This document shows, one piece after another, positions 9,500 through 17,869 of a DNA stretch of 64,000 bases (its first letter is position 1; every line of letters begins with the position of its first letter). The DNA is taken from contig NZ_CP092487.1 in the NCBI RefSeq assembly GCF_022429565.1, forward strand, positions 1,816,001 through 1,880,000, given 5' to 3'. The translations under genes were made by a program, and so were the position numbers. The notes below the pieces were generated by a model. That model was not told the origin of the DNA. It was given only the letters and a program-made list of their open reading frames with translations, and ran no database searches. Origin of the DNA: Lutibacter sp. A64 (GTDB taxonomy: Bacteria; Bacteroidota; Bacteroidia; Flavobacteriales; Flavobacteriaceae).

Positions 9500-10492
9500 A
9501 TGAAAAAAATTGGAATAAAAAATTTTGATATGCTTTACTTCCTTAATTCTTCAAGTTTAAAATCAGATTTTTTGTTCTTTGATGAAATCAGATATGACCC
9601 TTTACAATTAGAATCAATTTTACCTTTTGCAGAGTTAATCTCAAAAACAATGTGTGATAGAACAGGAAACATGTTTGAGGGGAAAATGAAAGAAATTGAA
9701 TTCTTATCAAAAAAAAATTTACTAAAGGAGTTTGAAAGAATTGAAATTTCAAATTGTTCAAATATGCATAAAATTTCAAATTCCGAACAGTTAAAAATCT
9801 TACAAATAAAAATCACAGAATTAATCAACGAAAGGAATGAATTATTAAACGCTGATTTTGCAAATAATATTCAAAACAGACTGGAAAGAGTATTTACTTC
9901 CTCTACAGAAATTAGTGATTTACATTCTCTATTTTTAAGTTTCATTACAAATTATGAAGGAGTTTTTGAAACTACACCTATTGTCTTTTATCCACAAAAT
10001 TTAAGCTTTAATAAAAAATTTATATCAAATAAATCAAAAGTTATAAACTTAACACTTAATAAATTTCCATCTTTAAAATATCAAACTGAATGGAATCAAA
10101 TTATAGAAATCAAATCTGATGAAGACTTGAAACATAAATACCTTAAGCTAAATAATTGGATAAATGAAGTTGCTTTGGAAAGTTATTCTATAAATGAAAT
10201 TAAAGAAAAGTTAGAATTTATGTTAGCAGATTATGAAAAACAACTAAAATATCACTCAAAACAAATAGAATATAATAAACTTGAATTACTACTTAATTCG
10301 AGTATAGGAATAATTGAAAACCTTCTTAAATTAAATTTAACTGAAATAGGAAAAAACACTATTAATGCAAAAAAGGAAAAATTGAATTTAGAAATTAATA
10401 AGCAATTTTTATCGGGTAATGAGATTGCATATATAACTGAAGTCGGAACAAAAAAATCACTACAAAAAACTACTTACAACAAAGTACTGTGA
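9500..10492 (+). CDS. Unknown coiled-coil/helical protein in a cassette-like unit
   Basis: I do not recognise this 330-residue protein. It has no signal peptide or membrane segment. The N terminus (FDMLYFLNSS, then DFLFFDEIRYDPLQLESIL) is hydrophobic-rich and looks like a folded domain; residues ~70-130 and ~230-300 are predicted helical with coiled-coil character. It starts 38 bp after attC-like site 2. The expected matching left core at its 3' end is missing, so the unit seems truncated where the neighbouring mobile DNA begins at about 10.5 kb. By context it is accessory and possibly defensive. Confidence 0.55.
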   Translation: MKKIGIKNFDMLYFLNSSSLKSDFLFFDEIRYDPLQLESILPFAELISKTMCDRTGNMFEGKMKEIEFLSKKNLLKEFERIEISNCSNMHKISNSEQLKILQIKITELINERNELLNADFANNIQNRLERVFTSSTEISDLHSLFLSFITNYEGVFETTPIVFYPQNLSFNKKFISNKSKVINLTLNKFPSLKYQTEWNQIIEIKSDEDLKHKYLKLNNWINEVALESYSINEIKEKLEFMLADYEKQLKYHSKQIEYNKLELLLNSSIGIIENLLKLNLTEIGKNTINAKKEKLNLEINKQFLSGNEIAYITEVGTKKSLQKTTYNKVL

Positions 10493-10946
10493 TAAAAAAC
10501 AAGTAAAAATGTATTAATTTTTCACAAAAGTACTTTTATAGTTTCTATCATATATTAATCCAGATTTAGCAATTGCAAAGGCCTGTTTTAGTAGTTTGTT
10601 ACAAACCCGTTTACCTCAAAGAACCTCAAAAGATTTTATAACCCGAACTCCCAACAAATCCGTTTCCATAACAAACAGCAAAACAAACCACAAACATTCG
10701 TGCAGGTAATAAGGTGTTCGCAATACGCTCCATTTTGTTCCATAAAATATAATTACAAGGGTTTTTAACTTTAAAACCTAATCCCGGACTTGTTCCAAAA
10801 TCTCATAATTAAAACCGTAATCCAATTCTCAACCCCTTGTACTTACCGTTCATAGCACTACAATTTGTGCTCCAGCGGGTGCTCATTGTAGCACACTCAC
10901 TTATTTTATTACACACAATACACGTATTCCTCACGCATAGCTATCT

Positions 10947-10995
10947 TTTGCCCCTAAAACCCAATAAGGTATAAATATATAGTATTAGGGGCAAA
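10947..10995. repeat. 11 bp inverted repeat
   Basis: TTTGCCCCTAA at 10947-10957 is perfectly complementary to TTAGGGGCAAA at 10985-10995, with a 27 bp loop. No gene ends next to it, so a simple terminator role is not obvious. Confidence 0.6.
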
Positions 10996-11041
10996 CCGCT
11001 ATTAAACTATTTTCGCTCGCCTGCTGCTCACTTCGGGCAAC

Positions 11042-11140
11042 CCCCATAAGAGGATAATGGAACTTCGTTATGAGAATTACAAAAGACAAAAAATATAGTG
11101 TTTTTAATATGTAATAGAAGGAATAATCCCTCTTATGGGG
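11042..11140. repeat. 12 bp inverted repeat with ~75 bp loop
   Basis: CCCCATAAGAGG at 11042-11053 pairs perfectly with CCTCTTATGGGG at 11129-11140. The arms continue imperfectly (ATAAT / ATAAT-like). It could be a structured RNA or a processing/recombination site in the mobile DNA. Confidence 0.55.
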
Positions 11141-11319
11141 TACGGTTGTCACAGTTTTTGCAGTACTTACTTCAGAATTAAAAAATCCATTTTGCATATT
11201 ATTTAACCCCTCCCTAACACTCGGGATTAAACCATATTGCAAACCCGCACAAGAGCAATCCATTTCGTTATATTATTTTTACATTAGAATAATTTTATTA
11301 GTTACCCAACTCACCAAAT

Positions 11320-11535
11320 CGACCTATTAAAATTGCAGTAGTAATACAAGTTATCGAAACGTTTGAGTAAGCCAAAGAGAACAGCGGTCTGGCGTCAGGT
11401 CAGAGCGTCAAGGAAATGTTCAGTGAACATTTTTAGCGAATGAGCCAGATGGCGCTTTGGCAGATGACATAATATTCAATGCAATTTTAATAAGTCTTGA
11501 TTTTTTGGTTCGTTTTACATCAAGTCAAAATGAAC
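11320..11535. repeat. CGACCT repeat family, copy 1
   Basis: Begins CGACCTATTA and AGTAGTAATACAAG, contains GTTTGAGTAAGCCAAA and CGGTCTGGCG, and ends in a hairpin CTTGAT-loop-ATCAAG enclosing TTTTTGGTTCGTTTT. The same blocks in the same order occur at 11801-11958 and 15294-15446. This is the longest copy. Confidence 0.6.
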
Positions 11536-11800
11536 ATAAAGTAAATAAACCACTCCATTCCTTGCCCTTGTCTTTCCTACCACATAAACTCAAACATAAA
11601 AAAGTAGGCAAAAACTCCGCCAACCTTGCGTGTGCCACGTAGTTGTTCCACGTACTTATGCCGTTGGCAACGTACTTTTGCCCCAACACCCTCGTTCAAC
11701 TCGCTGGCGGCTCGCTTTAACGCTTCGCAAATTACCTGCTTAAGTATACTGTGTAGATTCTGATTAATATTAATTTTCAAAATATTATTCCAATCCTCAT

Positions 11801-11958
11801 CGACCTTAGAAAACTAAAGTAGTAATTCAAGTTTTACAAACGTTTGAGTAAGCCAAAAAATGAAATGGTCTGGCGACGAAAGTTGTAAAATGTAGAATTC
11901 AATGAGGTTTTATGCAGTCTAGATTTTTTGGTTCTTTTTCATCAATGCAAAAAGAGTA
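11801..11958. repeat. CGACCT repeat family, copy 2
   Basis: Begins CGACCTTAGA and AGTAGTAATTCAAG, then ACGTTTGAGTAAGCCAAA, GGTCTGGCGA and AGAATTCAAT, and ends AGATTTTTTGGTTCTTTTTC. It is shorter and its terminal hairpin is weaker than in the other copies. Confidence 0.55.
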
Positions 11959-12057
11959 ATAAATACAACCGCATAACACATTGATTTTTGTTATTACAAA
12001 AAACCAATAAGTTATTGCTAACACCCAATGGGTTAAAAACAAATTTTTAACCCATTA

Positions 12058-12789
12058 CTAAAAAAAAATATTCACAGTCGTATCTCGTTCCAAAATTGAA
12101 CTTTTATTGCTATCGACACTAGAATTAAACAAATCCTTGGAAACAGCATAAGCATCTAATTCAGTATCATTATAGCTTTCATTAAGTAGTAATTTTATAT
12201 CTGTTTCTGTTAAAGAAGCATTTAACCATTCCTTTTCCAAATCTTTAGAAAGTAGTAGAGGTTGTCTTAATTTCTTATTGTGAATTTCACTAAACAACGG
12301 ACTAGCATTTTTAGTTAATATAGTATAAGTAACAATATTTTCAACAACTGTATAAATTCCCGCTAAGCCAATTATAGCGTCATCTTTATGCTTAATATGT
12401 ATGGGATATTTTTTTTTATTGTATTCGTGAGGTTCAAAAAAACCAGTTACAGGTATAATACAACGTTTTGTCAATGCAGATTTTTTATACAACCAATAAT
12501 TAAACAACTTTTCACTTCTAGCATTTAAGCCACTACCATATTTAAGTTGTTGTTTGTAGTACTCTTTTACTTCACTAACTTTTTTGGTAGGTGGCACAAT
12601 ACCCCATGTTGCGGGTATTAAATGTGTTGTTTTTTGTTGAGGTATAATCAACGAGTTTAAATGTTCAAATCCATTATTATGAAAATGAGGTGTATCATAG
12701 GTTTCTCTCAATCCATCATCAATCAATTGAACCTTGAATCTATTTTCAACTTTCTTAACTTTTTTAGTATGTGATGTATGAAAGCACAT
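12058..12789 (-). CDS. yedK: SOS response-associated peptidase / HMCES-family DNA crosslink protein
   Basis: This 243-residue protein belongs to the SRAP (YedK/HMCES, DUF159) family. The catalytic Cys2 directly follows the start Met (MCFHTSH); NARSE, RCIIPVTGFFEPHEY, IGLAGIYT and ILTKNAS are the family blocks. Members bind single-stranded DNA and form a covalent link between Cys2 and abasic sites, protecting them during replication. It starts one base after the umuC stop on the same strand, making it the third gene of a umuD-umuC-yedK operon, a sensible DNA-damage cassette. The Met immediately before Cys fixes the start. Confidence 0.92.
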   Translation of the reverse strand: MCFHTSHTKKVKKVENRFKVQLIDDGLRETYDTPHFHNNGFEHLNSLIIPQQKTTHLIPATWGIVPPTKKVSEVKEYYKQQLKYGSGLNARSEKLFNYWLYKKSALTKRCIIPVTGFFEPHEYNKKKYPIHIKHKDDAIIGLAGIYTVVENIVTYTILTKNASPLFSEIHNKKLRQPLLLSKDLEKEWLNASLTETDIKLLLNESYNDTELDAYAVSKDLFNSSVDSNKSSILERDTTVNIFF

Positions 12790-12790
12790 T

Positions 12791-14050
12791 TTAATAAATA
12801 GTAATGATCTCTTTTAATTTTGTAGTATAGCGTGGTGATAATTGTTCTTGCTTCATTTTCCAAGTTCGTCCTAAACTTTGTGAACCAAACTTTACTTTAT
12901 GACTTCCCAATTCTCTGTTCAATTTATCAATACTTTTCATTAAAGGCAAATGCTTCGCATTTTCTTTAGTAAATAAAGTCATTTGTTTATTTGTTTCAGG
13001 TGCAATACCCATAACAACAATACCTGCTTTTTTGTAGTGATAATTTTCTTTATAAATATATTCCAACCCCTCAACAGCATATTTAATTAAATCAATGCTA
13101 GAATTAGTTGGATAATGAGTTTTAATAACGATGTTCTTGCTATATTGAGCTAAATCCTTTCTATGGTAATTAGTATGTAAAAACACCATAACAACAGTGC
13201 AACAGCTACCTTGTTTACGTAACTTTTCAGCACAACTAACAGCAAAGGTACTTACGCGTTCTTTGATACTATCAAAATCAGTTAACATTCCTTCAAAAGT
13301 TCTGGTAGTTGCAATTGCTTTTTTCTTTTGAATAACTTCTAAACCTAAAGTTTCTTTGCCTTCCAATTCGTGTTTTAAACGTAAGCCAACAACACTCATC
13401 TGTTTTCTAACAACATCATCGTGTAAATTTGTAAACTGGTATGCAGTTAAAATATTTTTTGCGTGAAGTTTTTGTGAATGTTTCCTCCCAATACCCCAAA
13501 CATCTTCAACAGCTAACCATTTCAAAGCTTTAATTCTTTTTTCTTCTGAATCAATAATATACACACCTTTGGTTTGTTTTGGAAACTTTTTAGCGATTCT
13601 ATTAGCTACTTTTGAAAGTGCTTTTGTAGGTGCAATTCCAATACTAATTGGAATGCCTGTTCCTTTGTCAACAGTACGTTTAATAGATTCAGCATAGGTT
13701 TGTAAATCAAAATGTTTGTCAAAACCTTTAAACTGTAAAAATGCTTCATCAATGCTATAAATTTCAACATCTGGTGTATAAGTACCTAGTAAAGTCATAA
13801 CTCTATGACTCATATCTCCATACAAGGCATAGTTTGAAGAAAATACGTGAATGTTGTTCTTTTCAAATGTACTTCTGAATTTAAATGCAGGTGCGCCCAT
13901 TGGAATGCCCAACGCTTTGGCTTCATTACTTCTTGCAATAACACAACCATCATTATTCGACAAAACAACAATAGGTTGATTTCTCAAATTTGGTCTAAAC
14001 ACACGTTCACACGATGCGTAAAAGTTATTACAATCTACCAATGCGTACAT
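12791..14050 (-). CDS. umuC: Y-family DNA polymerase V catalytic subunit
   Basis: A 419-residue UmuC homologue of normal length. The catalytic palm shows [17 protein letters not shown] with the metal-binding Asp, [18 protein letters not shown], and YSIDEAFL with the second acidic pair. [20 protein letters not shown], then the [12 protein letters not shown] helix-hairpin-helix region and the little-finger/DUF4113-like C terminus (QMTLF ... [19 protein letters not shown]) follow. It performs error-prone translesion synthesis with processed UmuD. It follows umuD directly (TAA then ATG). Its presence in mobile DNA matches the frequent plasmid and ICE carriage of such operons. Confidence 0.95.
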   Translation of the reverse strand: MYALVDCNNFYASCERVFRPNLRNQPIVVLSNNDGCVIARSNEAKALGIPMGAPAFKFRSTFEKNNIHVFSSNYALYGDMSHRVMTLLGTYTPDVEIYSIDEAFLQFKGFDKHFDLQTYAESIKRTVDKGTGIPISIGIAPTKALSKVANRIAKKFPKQTKGVYIIDSEEKRIKALKWLAVEDVWGIGRKHSQKLHAKNILTAYQFTNLHDDVVRKQMSVVGLRLKHELEGKETLGLEVIQKKKAIATTRTFEGMLTDFDSIKERVSTFAVSCAEKLRKQGSCCTVVMVFLHTNYHRKDLAQYSKNIVIKTHYPTNSSIDLIKYAVEGLEYIYKENYHYKKAGIVVMGIAPETNKQMTLFTKENAKHLPLMKSIDKLNRELGSHKVKFGSQSLGRTWKMKQEQLSPRYTTKLKEIITIY

Positions 14051-14500
14051 TTAAACAGATTTAATAACAGTTGTTACAATACCCCAAATAATAAAATCAT
14101 TATCTTCAGTAACTCTTATAGGTTTATATTTTTCATTTTCAGCTACTAGCCAAACACAATTTTTGTCAATGTTTATACGCTTTACAGTAAATTCTCCATC
14201 AATAAAGCAGACAGCAATTTTATCATTAATAGGCTCTAAACTCTTATCAATAATTAATAAATCGCCATTATTTAAACCTGCATTAATCATACTATCTCCT
14301 TTAACTCTTCCATAAAAAGTAGTACTTGGATTTTTTACAAATTCTTTATTTAAATCAATAGCAGCATCTAAAAAATCATCAGCCGGACTCGGAAACCCTG
14401 CACTAATACCACTATCAACCAAAGGTAAATTAATACTTGTTGAAGTATCAGAAGAATAAATTTCCAAATTTGTAGAATGATGAAGTTTCAAGAGTTTCAT
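14051..14500 (-). CDS. umuD: UmuD-type autoproteolytic subunit (S24 peptidase)
   Basis: Taking the Met at 14500 gives 149 residues, close to the usual UmuD length; the longer frame to 14617 adds an unlikely Phe-rich tail and would cross the promoter. The cleavage site is A34-G35 in SGISAGFPSPADD. The catalytic dyad is S70 (VKGDSM) and K107 (EFTVKR). RecA-stimulated self-cleavage would activate it for the UmuC polymerase. A good -7 element and a dyad lie 5-22 bp upstream of this start. First gene of the umuD-umuC-yedK operon. Confidence 0.93.
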   Translation of the reverse strand: MKLLKLHHSTNLEIYSSDTSTSINLPLVDSGISAGFPSPADDFLDAAIDLNKEFVKNPSTTFYGRVKGDSMINAGLNNGDLLIIDKSLEPINDKIAVCFIDGEFTVKRINIDKNCVWLVAENEKYKPIRVTEDNDFIIWGIVTTVIKSV

Positions 14501-14504
14501 TTTT

Positions 14505-14526
14505 GAAGTTTTTACAAAATTACTTC
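14505..14526 (-). promoter_or_regulatory. umuD promoter with possible operator dyad
   Basis: On the minus strand TAATTTTG (14515-14522) fits the -7 consensus. It sits inside the dyad GAAGT-N12-ACTTC (14505-14526), a plausible repressor site for damage-inducible control. Which repressor would bind is unknown. The rest of 14527-14860 has no gene; it is a run of AT-rich leader-like DNA. Confidence 0.45.
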
Positions 14527-14860
14527 TAAATAAAATATGAAATAAAGTTGTATTTAAAAAGTTATAAACGAATCTAAAAAAACAAAAGTTGATGCAAGTA
14601 GTAAAATAAAAAAACATAGCAAATATTGGTTGTTCCCTCCACCAGCCGCACTAAGGCTATAAAGGTCAAGCCCTACGGGTTTTGAAAAAAACCTCCACCT
14701 CACAATATTTAAGTTTTTATTAAAGCATTATATATAGGTTGTATTTTTCTCAAAAACCTTGACAGCCTTTGCCTCACAACCATAAAGCTTGCTTTCTTTT
14801 TTCTTTTTGTTCCGAAAAAATTACGTGCGCGGTAGCGCATATAATTTTAAATCGTGAACT

Positions 14861-15265
14861 ATGTCAAATTTTGAAATCAAAACCCACCAGGTAGGAAGAA
14901 CCTACTGCGTACCTCATTTTTTTATCCTATCTAAAGGCTTGAACAGTGGCAAGCCACTAGAGCAGCCTTGCCCAAACTGCTTTGTAATTACAACTAATTC
15001 TGAAGCAACCCGGGAGTCATTGTATTACCTATGTCTATCTCTTAAAATTGGTCGATTCTTCAGCTATTATTTAAAAGGAAGTGTTATCCCATTCATTTGT
15101 ATTTCAGATGCTAAAAAAGTAATCAATACAGCCTTGCAAAACAACCAAGAGCAGCAATGGAAAATCAAAGTTGAAAAGCTAAAAAAAATCAATGCTTTTG
15201 AAGCAAACCTAAAACAACAATTAGCTGCAATCTCACAATTAAAAATTGTGTTGTTGAGGTCTTAA
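14861..15265 (+). CDS. DUF6943 family protein
   Basis: A 134-residue protein matching the DUF6943 pattern as I recall it: SKGLNSGKPLEQPCPNCFVI near the N terminus, then YYLCLSLKIGRFFSYYLKGSVIPFI. The CPNC pair may bind metal. The function of the family is unknown; members are common in Bacteroidota integrative and conjugative elements, which supports this stretch being mobile DNA. The C-terminal third is a helical, possibly coiled segment. A ~240 bp intergenic leader with an AT-rich character typical of these elements precedes it. Confidence 0.65.
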   Translation: MSNFEIKTHQVGRTYCVPHFFILSKGLNSGKPLEQPCPNCFVITTNSEATRESLYYLCLSLKIGRFFSYYLKGSVIPFICISDAKKVINTALQNNQEQQWKIKVEKLKKINAFEANLKQQLAAISQLKIVLLRS

Positions 15266-15293
15266 ATAATCTATAAATCAATTATTTACAATA

Positions 15294-15446
15294 CGACCTA
15301 TTTAAATTTCTGTAGTAATTCAAGTTTTAGGAGCGGCTAAGTATCCAAAGAGCGCAGCGGTCTGGATACGATAGCGGATAAAATGCTAGAATTCAAAGAA
15401 ATTAAAATCAGTCTTGACTTTTTTGGTTCGTTTTTGTGTCAAGACA
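15294..15446. repeat. CGACCT repeat family, copy 3
   Basis: Begins CGACCTATTTAAAT and GTAGTAATTCAAG, contains CCAAAGAGCGCAGCGGTCTGG and AGAATTCAA, and ends in a perfect 8 bp hairpin GTCTTGAC (15411-15418) / GTCAAGAC (15438-15445) around TTTTTTGGTTCGTTTTT. It ends just before the SLOG gene, so it may act as leader or terminator RNA for neighbouring transcripts. Confidence 0.6.
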
Positions 15447-15488
15447 ACTGCGAAGCACATCACGATTTCAGTTAAAAAAAAAAAAGGA

Positions 15489-15869
15489 ATGAGTAAAAAT
15501 GAACAAACAACTATGAAACTAATTATAGCCGGAAGTAGAACCTTCTCCGACTACAAAAAACTAAAGGAGGTGTGCGACCAATTCCTCCAGGATCAAAACA
15601 ATATTGAAATCGTAAGTGGAGCCTATTACAGAGGAGCCGACAAACTTGGAGAACAATACGCCACTGAAAAAGGATTCCCTATAAAACAATTCCCTGCAGA
15701 CTGGAAAAAATTCAGAAGAGCTGCAGGACCAAAACGCAACCAACAAATGGCAAAATATGCCGATGCCTTAATAGCCTTTTGGGATGGAAAAAGTAAAGGG
15801 ACCAAAAATATGATTGACTTAGCAAAAAAAGAAAATCTAAAAGTAAAACGTATACATTTCGAAACGTAA
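15489..15869 (+). CDS. SLOG-domain protein (DUF2493/YspA-like)
   Basis: Most of this 126-residue protein is a SLOG Rossmann-like domain: MKLIIAGSRTFSDY near the start, IVSGAYYRGADKLGEQYA with the GGA-like ligand loop, FPADWKKF, GPKRNQQMAKYADALIAFWDG and SKGTKNMIDLAKK. SLOG proteins bind nucleotides or nucleotide-derived ligands; this YspA-like subgroup is common in mobile DNA. I take the ATG at 15489; the internal ATG at 15513 is also possible. Upstream residues of the longer frame read into the repeat and are rejected. A poly-A run precedes the start. Confidence 0.8.
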   Translation: MSKNEQTTMKLIIAGSRTFSDYKKLKEVCDQFLQDQNNIEIVSGAYYRGADKLGEQYATEKGFPIKQFPADWKKFRRAAGPKRNQQMAKYADALIAFWDGKSKGTKNMIDLAKKENLKVKRIHFET

Positions 15870-15888
15870 CCCTGAACTTGATTCAGGG
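15870..15888. terminator. Small hairpin after SLOG gene
   Basis: CCCTGAACTTGATTCAGGG forms a 7-8 bp stem directly after the stop codon. Without a clear U-tract it may instead be one of the short palindromes scattered in flavobacterial genomes. Confidence 0.4.
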
Positions 15889-16020
15889 TCTCTCCTCCAA
15901 ATTTTAAAACTAAAATAGCATCAAATAAATTTAAACCATATTTAAATTCATTTTAAATTGGAGACAATCATATTTTTGAAGCTCTTTTTTATTAAATTAG
16001 TACATTGAAAAATTGCACAA

Positions 16021-16101
16021 TCAAAAATAACTCAAACATACGTTTATCCAGAAACAGCATCGGATAAACCTTAATAAATGTTTGGATATAACTAGTTGTA
16101 A
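16021..16101. repeat. attC-like site 3
   Basis: Same subtype as site 1: AATAACTCAAACAT, inner hairpin GTTTATCC...GGATAAAC, then AATAAATG and GGATATAACTAGTTG. Its right core GTTGTAAAATATAGC (16095-16109) is complementary at 14 of 15 positions to GCTACATTTTACAAC at 17529-17543, at the other end of the next two-gene unit. Confidence 0.55.
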
Positions 16102-16238
16102 AATATAGCGGATTAACAATTCAAAAAACGGATTGATTTTATTAATAATTAGAGAAATGAACATTATAAAAGGAGTAATAACAAAAACAACAAAGTAATA
16201 AAAGAAAATTCTAAATTTTAACATAAATATTACAAATT

Positions 16239-16964
16239 ATGAAAAAAGCACTATTATTAATTGCTTCTATTATCATTTTTATAAATACAACTAAAGTATT
16301 TAGTCAAAATGAGGTTTCAGGAACAGTAACATACTTATTCAATTATTATCAAGGAAATAAAGCAGACGTCGGTTCTAAAGTTTATCTAATTGACAGTACA
16401 ATGTTTTCAAAGATTAAGAATTACGAAAACTTAAAAAACTATTCGCTGATGAACAGCAAAAGATTTTTAGCAAATAGTTGTATTAAAAGCTTAGCTGAAT
16501 ATAATTCAGAAAATGACTATAAAAAGCTGATTAAACAAAAAGAAAAATTAGAGAATAAAAACAAGCATCTACAAGAAAAGAATAAGGAAGATTATAAAAA
16601 TATAGTGGATGATTTAAAACCATTTAATAAAAAGATTGAAGATAAAAAAAAGGAATTAGAAAAATGGACAAATGATTTACAGGAAAATAAGGCACTTACA
16701 GATGATGAGTGGAATATTTATTGCCGTAAAGCTGCTGAATCGTTAATAGACTTATCAAACTCAAAAAACGTTAAAACAAATACTGCAAACGGTCTCGGAA
16801 TGTTTACGTTTAAAAAAGTTGAGAATGGAACATATTATGTAGTTATCCAGTCTAAAAACAGAAGTGGTTTAGACGTGCTTAGCTTTATGGGTAAAGTGTA
16901 TTCAAAAAAAATAATAGTTGATAATTCCGATATCGATGTAAGTTATAATTTTACTGTTAATTAA
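16239..16964 (+). CDS. Secreted protein with coiled-coil insert
   Basis: A 241-residue protein of unknown function. Residues 1-22 form a signal peptide (LLLIASIIIFINTTKVFSQ, cleavage after Q or the preceding residues). The mature start (VSGTVTYLFNYYQG ... SKVYLID) and the end (GLGMFTFKKVENGTYYVVIQ) look like two halves of a carboxypeptidase-regulatory-like beta-sandwich, with a Lys/Glu-rich coiled coil (about residues 90-150) inserted between. It would act in the periplasm or at the surface. It shares a cassette-like unit with the following lipoprotein gene, 53 bp away. Confidence 0.65.
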   Translation: MKKALLLIASIIIFINTTKVFSQNEVSGTVTYLFNYYQGNKADVGSKVYLIDSTMFSKIKNYENLKNYSLMNSKRFLANSCIKSLAEYNSENDYKKLIKQKEKLENKNKHLQEKNKEDYKNIVDDLKPFNKKIEDKKKELEKWTNDLQENKALTDDEWNIYCRKAAESLIDLSNSKNVKTNTANGLGMFTFKKVENGTYYVVIQSKNRSGLDVLSFMGKVYSKKIIVDNSDIDVSYNFTVN

Positions 16965-17017
16965 AACCACCTTAGCCTTTTTTTTCAAAATTAAAATCAC
17001 TTTAAACTAAATAAACT

Positions 17018-17425
17018 ATGAAAAAGACACTATTCCTAATCGCAATTATAACCTTATTTACAAACTGCTCAAAGGACGATGATCCTAAATTAACAATTGA
17101 CGATATAGCAAAGAATGTTAAATTATCATTTTCAACTGAAAATTACGAACCTGAATTAATTATTTTTTCAGGCTCTGTATTTTCAGTTATCACAAATAAT
17201 AATAATGATGTTGATTTTAATGTACGTAGCTTAGAAGTTACCGCAAAAAACGGAGATGTTTTATACTCTAAAAATTACAAAAACGATTTTATAACCGTTC
17301 CAAAAAATGGAGGAGAATGGTTAGATGGAAAAAATTTCCTTTACGTTTTTTATGGTGTTACTTTTAAATGGACTATTGTTTATAATGGAGAAACTCGCAT
17401 TTTAGAACATACTTTTGTCAAATAA
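17018..17425 (+). CDS. Small lipoprotein
   Basis: A 135-residue protein with a lipoprotein signal (LFLIAIITLFTNCSKDDD, lipid-attachment Cys at about residue 18). The Asp-rich stretch after Cys resembles Bacteroidota surface-export signals, so it may be displayed outside. The mature part looks like a small beta-sandwich (SFSTENYEPELIIFSGS, FNVRSLEVTAKNGDVLYSK). No family is recognised. It is the second gene of the unit bounded by attC-like sites 3 and 4. Confidence 0.65.
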   Translation: MKKTLFLIAIITLFTNCSKDDDPKLTIDDIAKNVKLSFSTENYEPELIIFSGSVFSVITNNNNDVDFNVRSLEVTAKNGDVLYSKNYKNDFITVPKNGGEWLDGKNFLYVFYGVTFKWTIVYNGETRILEHTFVK

Positions 17426-17528
17426 AACCAAATTGACAAAATAGTAACTAAATCGAGAATCTTTCACATTTTCCAATTTAAGAGGATTTGAGAATTGAAT
17501 CAGTACGATTTTAGCACTAGATTGAAAA

Positions 17529-17667
17529 GCTACATTTTACAACACCTCATAAAATTTATGCTTAAATTTGAACTAGTACAAACCGACAAACATTCAACAA
17601 ACGATTTGCTTCAACCGAAAAATCTCCGATTTTTAAGTCGCACAAATCTTATAAAAACTCGTAACCA
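17529..17667. repeat. attC-like site 4
   Basis: Nearly identical to site 2 over ~120 bp (shared blocks: ACACCTCATA, GACAAACATTCAAC, ACGATTTGCT, CCGAAAAATCTCCGATTTTT, ATAAAAACTCGT). The left core pairs with the start of its own unit at 16095. The right core GTAACCACAC (17661-17670) is complementary at 9 of 10 positions to GTGTGGTAAC at 18519-18528, the left core of site 5. Confidence 0.55.
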
Positions 17668-17686
17668 CACATTAAAGCGAACACCT

Positions 17687-17869
17687 ATGACAGACGACCA
17701 ATACCAAAGAATAGTTAAGAATCAAACAATTTTGGATAGTAAACTTGATGGAATAATTAACGAATTGAAAGTGATTAAAAGTGACGTAAAAGTTGCTATT
17801 AACAATCAACAGTTACTTGAGCAGTATGAAATAGATATAACCAATAGATTAAAAAGAATTGAAAAATAA
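17687..17869 (+). CDS. Small coiled-coil protein
   Basis: A 60-residue protein with a single heptad-like helix throughout (ILDSKLDGIINELKVIKSDV, LLEQYEIDITNRLKRIEK). The longer frame beginning at 17495 runs through the attC-like palindrome, so I use the ATG at 17687, just inside the new unit. It overlaps the start of the SLATT gene by 11 bp, which implies translational coupling. It may be a regulator or oligomerisation partner of the SLATT protein; that is inference. Confidence 0.6.
   Translation: MTDDQYQRIVKNQTILDSKLDGIINELKVIKSDVKVAINNQQLLEQYEIDITNRLKRIEK

Larger units (their letters stand above)
10493..12057. other. 1.5 kb largely non-coding mobile DNA
   Basis: No convincing gene is present; open frames here lack family features and overlap hairpins and repeats. 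The stretch holds CTACAAT...ATTGTAG (about 10858-10891), an 11 bp stem at 10947-10995, a 12 bp stem at 11042-11140 and two copies of a repeat family (11320-11535 and 11801-11958). Base composition is more GC-rich than in flanking cassettes, fitting DNA of different origin. It looks like the non-coding part of an integrated element lying inside the cassette array. Confidence 0.5.

Noticed and set aside
10985..11263. Minus-strand open frame of 92 codons
   Set aside because: It covers parts of two strong inverted repeats, has no family features and no suitable promoter; best explained as non-coding mobile DNA.
11457..11780. Open frames of 61 (+) and 67 (-) codons
   Set aside because: The plus-strand frame reads through the repeat family end including its hairpin; neither has coding character.
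13847..14149. Plus-strand frame of 100 codons opposite umuC/umuD
   Set aside because: It is a shadow of the strongly supported umuC and umuD coding strand.
14501..14617. 39-residue N-terminal extension of UmuD
   Set aside because: It would cross the -7 element and dyad, and the Phe-rich sequence is unlike UmuD.
16021..16224. Minus-strand frame of 67 codons with hydrophobic stretches
   Set aside because: It overlaps attC-like site 3 and AT-rich leader; hydrophobicity follows from A/T-rich composition.
17495..17686. N-terminal extension of the small coiled-coil protein
   Set aside because: These codons lie in attC-like site 4 and closely match the non-coding site 2; the ATG at 17687 is preferred.
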